A DNA stretch of 64,000 nt. Origin: Streptomyces sp. AJS327 (lineage in GTDB: Bacteria > Actinomycetota > Actinomycetes > Streptomycetales > Streptomycetaceae). The DNA is taken from the NCBI RefSeq assembly GCF_013450295.1, contig NZ_SKBR01000002.1, positions 620,001-684,000 of the forward strand, written 5' to 3'. Below are positions 60,438 to 64,000 of this stretch, piece by piece (position 1 is the stretch's first letter; every line of letters starts with the position of its first letter). The translations under genes were made by a program, and so were the position numbers. Below the pieces are notes generated by a model. It was given only the letters and a program-made list of their open reading frames with translations. It had not been told where the DNA came from and ran no database searches.

Positions 60438-61685
60438 TTGCCGAGCCGTTCACTGTCCAGCGGGGCCGGAGCCCCCGGTTCCCCGTCTCCCTCCGGGGCG
60501 CCCGGCCGTCGCGCGCGGCGGGCGGCGGTGGCCGGCTGCGCCGCCGGGGCGCTGCTCCTCGCGGGCTGCTCCTCGGACGGGGACGGCGGCCTGGGCGTCG
60601 AGAGCCCCTCCGCCTCGTCGAAGGAGGACGGCCCGGGCGGTTCGGCGAAGCCCTCGGAGGGCGCCAGCCCGAGCGAGCGCCCGGCGCCCCCGGCCAAGGG
60701 CTCGGTGAAGGTCACCACGACGCTCACGACCAAGCTCTCCTCCCCCTGGGGCCTCGCCCCGCTCCCCGGCGGCGATCTGCTCGTCTCCCAGCGGGACTCC
60801 GGCGAGATCATCCGGGTGGACGGGAAGAGCGGGAAGAAGACGAAGCTCGGTACCGTCCCCGGGGTCGCGCCCGAGGGCGAGGGCGGTCTGCTGGGCATCG
60901 CCGTGCAGCCCGGCCAAACCTCCCTGATCTACGCCTACTTCACCACCGAGTCCGACAACCGCGTCGTCCGCATGGCCTACGACAGGGAGCAGAGGCCGGG
61001 CAACCAGCTCGCCGCCCCCGACACGATCTTCAAGGGCATCCCCCGGGGCACCGTGCACAACGGGGGCCGTATCGCCTTCGGCCCGGACAAGATGCTCTAC
61101 GTCGGCACCGGTGAGGCGGGGGAGGAGGACCTCTCCCAGGACAAGGACTCCCTCGGCGGCAAGATCCTGCGGATGACGCCGGAGGGTGAGCCCCCCGGGC
61201 AGGGCAATCCGGAGCGGGACTCGACCGTCTACTCCTGGGGCCACCGCAACGTGCAGGGCTTCGACTGGGATCGCGAGAAGCGGCTCTGGGCCTCCGAGTT
61301 CGGCCAGGACACCTGGGACGAACTGAACCTCGTCGAACCCGGCAAGAACTACGGCTGGCCCGAGGCGGAGGGCAAGGCGGACGAGCCGGGCTTCGTCGAT
61401 CCGGTCGAGGAGTGGAAGCCGGAGCAGGCCTCGCCCAGCGGTCTCGCGGTGGCCAGGGGCTCGGTGTGGATGGCCGGGCTGCGGGGCGAGCGGCTGTGGC
61501 GGATCCCGCTGCGGGGGGAGAAGCCCTCCGCCAAGCCGCGGGCCTTCCTCAAGGGGAAGTACGGGCGGCTGCGCACCGTGGTCTCCGCCGGAGGCGACAG
61601 CCTCTGGCTGGTGACGAGCGAGACGGACTCGCGGGGCACCCCCGGTGAGAAGGACGACCGTATCCTCAAACTCAGGGTGCGCTAG
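60438..61685 (+). CDS. Lipoprotein PQQ-type sugar dehydrogenase (GSDH family)
   Basis: This 415-residue protein has a lipoprotein signal with an Arg-rich n-region and lipobox 'LLLAGC' (C44), a Ser/Pro/Glu-rich linker to about 90 and a six-bladed GSDH/sorbosone dehydrogenase propeller ('SSPWGLAPLPGGDLLVSQRD', 'GEGGLLGIAV', 'HNGGRIAFGPDKMLYVGTG', 'GHRNVQGFDWD'). It should oxidise sugars outside the cell if PQQ is available. TTG 60438 is chosen because GGAGGG lies six bases upstream and because it gives a normal signal peptide. Confidence 0.9.
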   Translation: MPSRSLSSGAGAPGSPSPSGAPGRRARRAAVAGCAAGALLLAGCSSDGDGGLGVESPSASSKEDGPGGSAKPSEGASPSERPAPPAKGSVKVTTTLTTKLSSPWGLAPLPGGDLLVSQRDSGEIIRVDGKSGKKTKLGTVPGVAPEGEGGLLGIAVQPGQTSLIYAYFTTESDNRVVRMAYDREQRPGNQLAAPDTIFKGIPRGTVHNGGRIAFGPDKMLYVGTGEAGEEDLSQDKDSLGGKILRMTPEGEPPGQGNPERDSTVYSWGHRNVQGFDWDREKRLWASEFGQDTWDELNLVEPGKNYGWPEAEGKADEPGFVDPVEEWKPEQASPSGLAVARGSVWMAGLRGERLWRIPLRGEKPSAKPRAFLKGKYGRLRTVVSAGGDSLWLVTSETDSRGTPGEKDDRILKLRVR

Positions 61686-61724
61686 CGGTACCGGGGCGCG
61701 CGGCCACGACGGAGGCGAGAGACC

Positions 61725-61973
61725 ATGATGACCCTGAACGTCCTGGAGGAGCTGTTCGTCCCGGGCAGTCACCACACGCACGAGGAGCGGAAGCGGCTCG
61801 AACACAGTCGGGAGGACGCGGGCAGCAACGACCCGGGGTGCGGTCCGATAGACCTGGCCTCCGGCCGGGTCGTGATCACGCTGCCCGCCGAACCCGCGGT
61901 CCTGCCGCCGCGTCCCCGGCTGGAGGAGGACGCCGAGGCGCCGTCCCGCACGGATCCGGAGGCCGACGCCTGA
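61725..61973 (+). CDS. DUF6191-like small protein
   Basis: This 82-residue protein has an N-terminal 'LNVLEELFVPGSHHTHEERK', a central 'GPIDLASGRVVI' and a disordered acidic tail. This matches a small actinobacterial family of unknown function (DUF6191, from memory). ATG 61725 has GGAGGCGAG upstream; ATG 61728 is possible. It follows the sugar dehydrogenase by 39 bp. Confidence 0.75.
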   Translation: MMTLNVLEELFVPGSHHTHEERKRLEHSREDAGSNDPGCGPIDLASGRVVITLPAEPAVLPPRPRLEEDAEAPSRTDPEADA

Positions 61974-62090
61974 CCGGCGCCCCGGCCGTCGGCCTCCTTC
62001 CGGCCCGGCCTCCCGGGTGACGGGCCGCGCGCTGTCGCCCGTGCGAGGAGCGCCGCTGACCGGCGGGTGACGCCGGTCAGCGGCCCCTGC

Positions 62091-62702
62091 TCAGACCGGC
62101 AGGCCGAGTGCCTCCCAGATGACGAACGGGTCCATGTCCTCGCAGGGACCCACGGGCTCGGCGCCGTGGTTGCCCTTGGCGGCCCGGTAGTGCACGTGGG
62201 TGTGGTTGATGCCGTCCGCCTCGGTGCCGACCTCGGCGAGGACGTCACCCTCCTTGAAGGTGCTGCCGACGGCCTTCTCCGAGCCGTCCAGCAGATGACC
62301 CAAGGTCATAGACATGTCAATGGACGGGAAGTAGACCTGTATCCACCGGTGGTAGCCGCCGTCGTCGTAACCGGTGCCGACCACCTCGCCCTCACCCCAG
62401 GCGTGGATCGTCGTCCCGGTCGGGGCGCCGATGTCGAGGCCCTTGTGCCGCTCGTCCCCGTCGCAGCCGAAGGCGTAGCCCGGGAAGTGCTCGTTGTAGG
62501 CGGCGGTGGTCTCGCCGTTCGGGACGCCCCACCAACTGTTGTCGGGCAGCCCGTCCTGCGCGGAGACGCTGGCGGCGTGCCGGGCGGTGTCGGCCGGGGC
62601 TGCGGCGACGGCGCCCGAGGCGCTCGTGGCGAGCAGCGCGACCGCGGCGACCGCCACGGCGCCCGCTCGTACTCCGGTGGACCTGAAGCGCGTGGTCCTC
62701 AT
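62091..62702 (-). CDS. Secreted M23-family peptidase (LytM domain)
   Basis: This 203-residue protein has a Sec signal peptide ('[20 protein letters not shown]', cleavage near AAA at about 34-37) and an M23 domain with zinc ligands H and D in 'RHKGLDIGAP' and the HxH in 'NHTHVHYRA'. It probably cuts peptide cross-links in cell wall or is a secreted relative. Start 62702 has GGAGGACG upstream; a longer frame has no signal-like start. Confidence 0.9.
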   Translation of the reverse strand: MRTTRFRSTGVRAGAVAVAAVALLATSASGAVAAAPADTARHAASVSAQDGLPDNSWWGVPNGETTAAYNEHFPGYAFGCDGDERHKGLDIGAPTGTTIHAWGEGEVVGTGYDDGGYHRWIQVYFPSIDMSMTLGHLLDGSEKAVGSTFKEGDVLAEVGTEADGINHTHVHYRAAKGNHGAEPVGPCEDMDPFVIWEALGLPV

Positions 62703-62865
62703 GCGCGTCCTCCTGTGTGGGGGGTACGTACGTGTTCCGCGGGTCATCGGATCGCACGGACGCGACAGGTGTCCACCCGTCCCCGAGCCACCATTGGTTC
62801 CGCCAATGTCCTCCGTGGGGAAGGGAGTTGGCCGGGGAGCGGGCACGGGCGGAGCGGGGCGCCGG

Positions 62866-63660
62866 TCAGGGGGCCTGCGGAGGCGCCGGTGGGGTGGGGG
62901 CGGAGGGCATCTCGGGCTGGCTCGCGAGGACGTCGAAGTACATGCCCGCGGCGATCAGCAGGCCGAGCACCCCGAGCAGCAGCCCGCCCAGGCCCACGGC
63001 CCGCACCCACGTCGAGCCGTCCGCTCTCCGGCCAGCGGAGAGGAAGGCGACCGCGCCCAGCGCCAGCGCGAGCAGCCCGAAAGCCCCGTTGAGGAGGGCG
63101 CTCGCGTGCCAGGGCGCGCCGAAGACCGCCTCGATCTGGTCACCGCCGCGGTCCGACTCCAGCTGGGCGATCAGCAGCTTCCGCTCGCGGAGCATCTCAC
63201 TGAGCGCGGTGCCGGTGAGCGAGCAGACCCCCAGACCCGCGCCGACCACGGCCGCGGCCGCGGCGCCCAGCCCACCGCCGGAGGACGGGGCGGGCGGCGG
63301 TTCCTCGCCGCCGAACTCGTCCTCCTCCTCGTCCGACGGGAGGTCGGCGTCCGCCTCCCCGTCGTCCCCGGCACCTTCGTCCGGTCCCTCCGGCTCGTCC
63401 GGCCCGAACCCCTCGGCGTCCGCTCGCCGCTCGGTCTCCGGCTTCCCCGGGACGGGCCCGTCCTTCGTCCTGGTGCGCCCGGCCTCGGCGGCGTGCGCCG
63501 CCGCGTCCGGCGGAGTGGGTGCCTCACCGTCTCCCGGCGGGGGTGCCCCCGCGTCCTCCGTCGCGGACGCCGCCGCCTGGTCCGGCAGGGGGACGTCGGC
63601 GTCCTGAGGGGTGGAGCGGTCCTTCTCGGTGGTCTTCTCGGTGACGCGGTCGCTAGCCAT
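62866..63660 (-). CDS. Membrane protein with long acidic N-terminal region
   Basis: This 264-residue protein has a disordered Asp/Glu/Pro/Ala-rich region up to about residue 125, then three hydrophobic helices (about 131-152, 190-210 and 222-244) and a Pro-rich tail. No enzyme motif is seen and I cannot assign a function. ATG 63660 is the start; it is seven bases beyond the MMPL-type gene, so both are likely co-transcribed. Confidence 0.75.
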   Translation of the reverse strand: MASDRVTEKTTEKDRSTPQDADVPLPDQAAASATEDAGAPPPGDGEAPTPPDAAAHAAEAGRTRTKDGPVPGKPETERRADAEGFGPDEPEGPDEGAGDDGEADADLPSDEEEDEFGGEEPPPAPSSGGGLGAAAAAVVGAGLGVCSLTGTALSEMLRERKLLIAQLESDRGGDQIEAVFGAPWHASALLNGAFGLLALALGAVAFLSAGRRADGSTWVRAVGLGGLLLGVLGLLIAAGMYFDVLASQPEMPSAPTPPAPPQAP

Positions 63661-63666
63661 GGGGCG

Positions 63667-64000
63667 TCACCGTAGAGGCCCTTTCTGAGAGTCCGATGAG
63701 AGCGAGGGGGTGGGGCGCGGAATCGGGGCGCCGAACCCCTCGGGTGGCGTCATCGGCGTACCCGCCCGCGCCGACGGCGGCGCGGTGGGGGCCTCCGCGC
63801 CCTCGGGTTCCACGCTCAGGCGGGGGAGCCACCGGTCGAGCCAGCGCGGCAGCCACCAGTTGGCGCCGCCGAGCAGGTGCATCAGCGCCGGGACGAGGAG
63901 GGTGCGCAGGACGAAGGCGTCCAGCGCCACCGCCGCCGCGAGGCCGACCCCGAACATGGCGATGATCCGGTCGCCGCTCAGCACGAAGGCGCCGAACACC
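63667..64000 (-). CDS. MMPL-family transporter, C-terminal end
   Basis: The frame is open to the window edge; about 110 residues are visible. 'FGVGLAAAVALDAFVLRTLL' followed by 'LMHLLGGANWWLPRWLDRWL' is the usual last helix and C-terminus of RND-type MMPL lipid transporters. The tail is Pro/Ser-rich. The start lies outside the window. Confidence 0.88.
   Translation of the reverse strand, partial: VFGAFVLSGDRIIAMFGVGLAAAVALDAFVLRTLLVPALMHLLGGANWWLPRWLDRWLPRLSVEPEGAEAPTAPPSARAGTPMTPPEGFGAPIPRPTPSLSSDSQKGPLR

Overview
The window is typical Streptomyces chromosome. Almost every real gene has GC-rich third positions, GTG and TTG starts are common, TTA codons are rare and sit in plausible bldA targets, and several genes look leaderless. 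The order sdaA-glyA-gcvH-gcvT, sseB, opp, cysteine desulfurase, mnmA, ligA, a GGDEF/EAL protein and gatC-gatA-gatB is the conserved Streptomyces core arrangement. I infer the genus from this pattern and have run no search.

Layout. 1-1305 is the end of an NB-ARC/TPR-type regulator. 1487-3348 is a GT-B-fold transferase-like gene whose 5' end abuts 25 perfect copies of a 7-bp repeat. 4385-9490 is the serine/glycine block on the minus strand: sdaA, glyA, gcvH and gcvT behind a tandem glycine riboswitch. 9651-12424 holds a P-loop protein and two SseB-family genes linked to serine tolerance.

12955-28837 is an accessory region set between core genes. It looks like an NRPS/PKS-independent biosynthetic gene cluster: a BesD-like Fe/2-oxoglutarate oxygenase, a membrane fatty-acid-desaturase-like enzyme, a PurD-like ATP-grasp fused to an EctB-type aminotransferase, three more ATP-grasp ligases, a DUF885 peptidase, a LuxR-type regulator with a TTA codon, a NudC-like Nudix hydrolase, an MFS exporter and a rhodanese. 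The genes suggest a small peptide-like metabolite built from a diamino acid such as 2,4-diaminobutyrate. I do not recognise the cluster as any characterised pathway.

29511-35980 is an oligopeptide ABC transporter operon. 36093-41154 holds a thioesterase-like gene, dps, cysteine desulfurase, a Tat-exported amidase and mnmA; desulfurase and MnmA together would supply sulfur for tRNA 2-thiouridine. At 41219-43367 a low-GC two-gene ATPase/TOPRIM-like module, probably phage defence, lies between 51-bp perfect direct repeats derived from the 3' end of the neighbouring LOG-family gene, with no integrase.

43335-64000 continues with the LOG-family gene, a CASTOR/POLLUX-like ion channel protein, a fused glycine-to-betaine methyltransferase apparently starting at ATT, an MreB-family actin, an SDR, a MetE-like protein, ligA, an RmdB-like c-di-GMP enzyme, gatC-gatA-small protein-gatB, a lipoprotein sugar dehydrogenase, a DUF6191-like protein, an M23 peptidase, a membrane protein and the end of an MMPL transporter.
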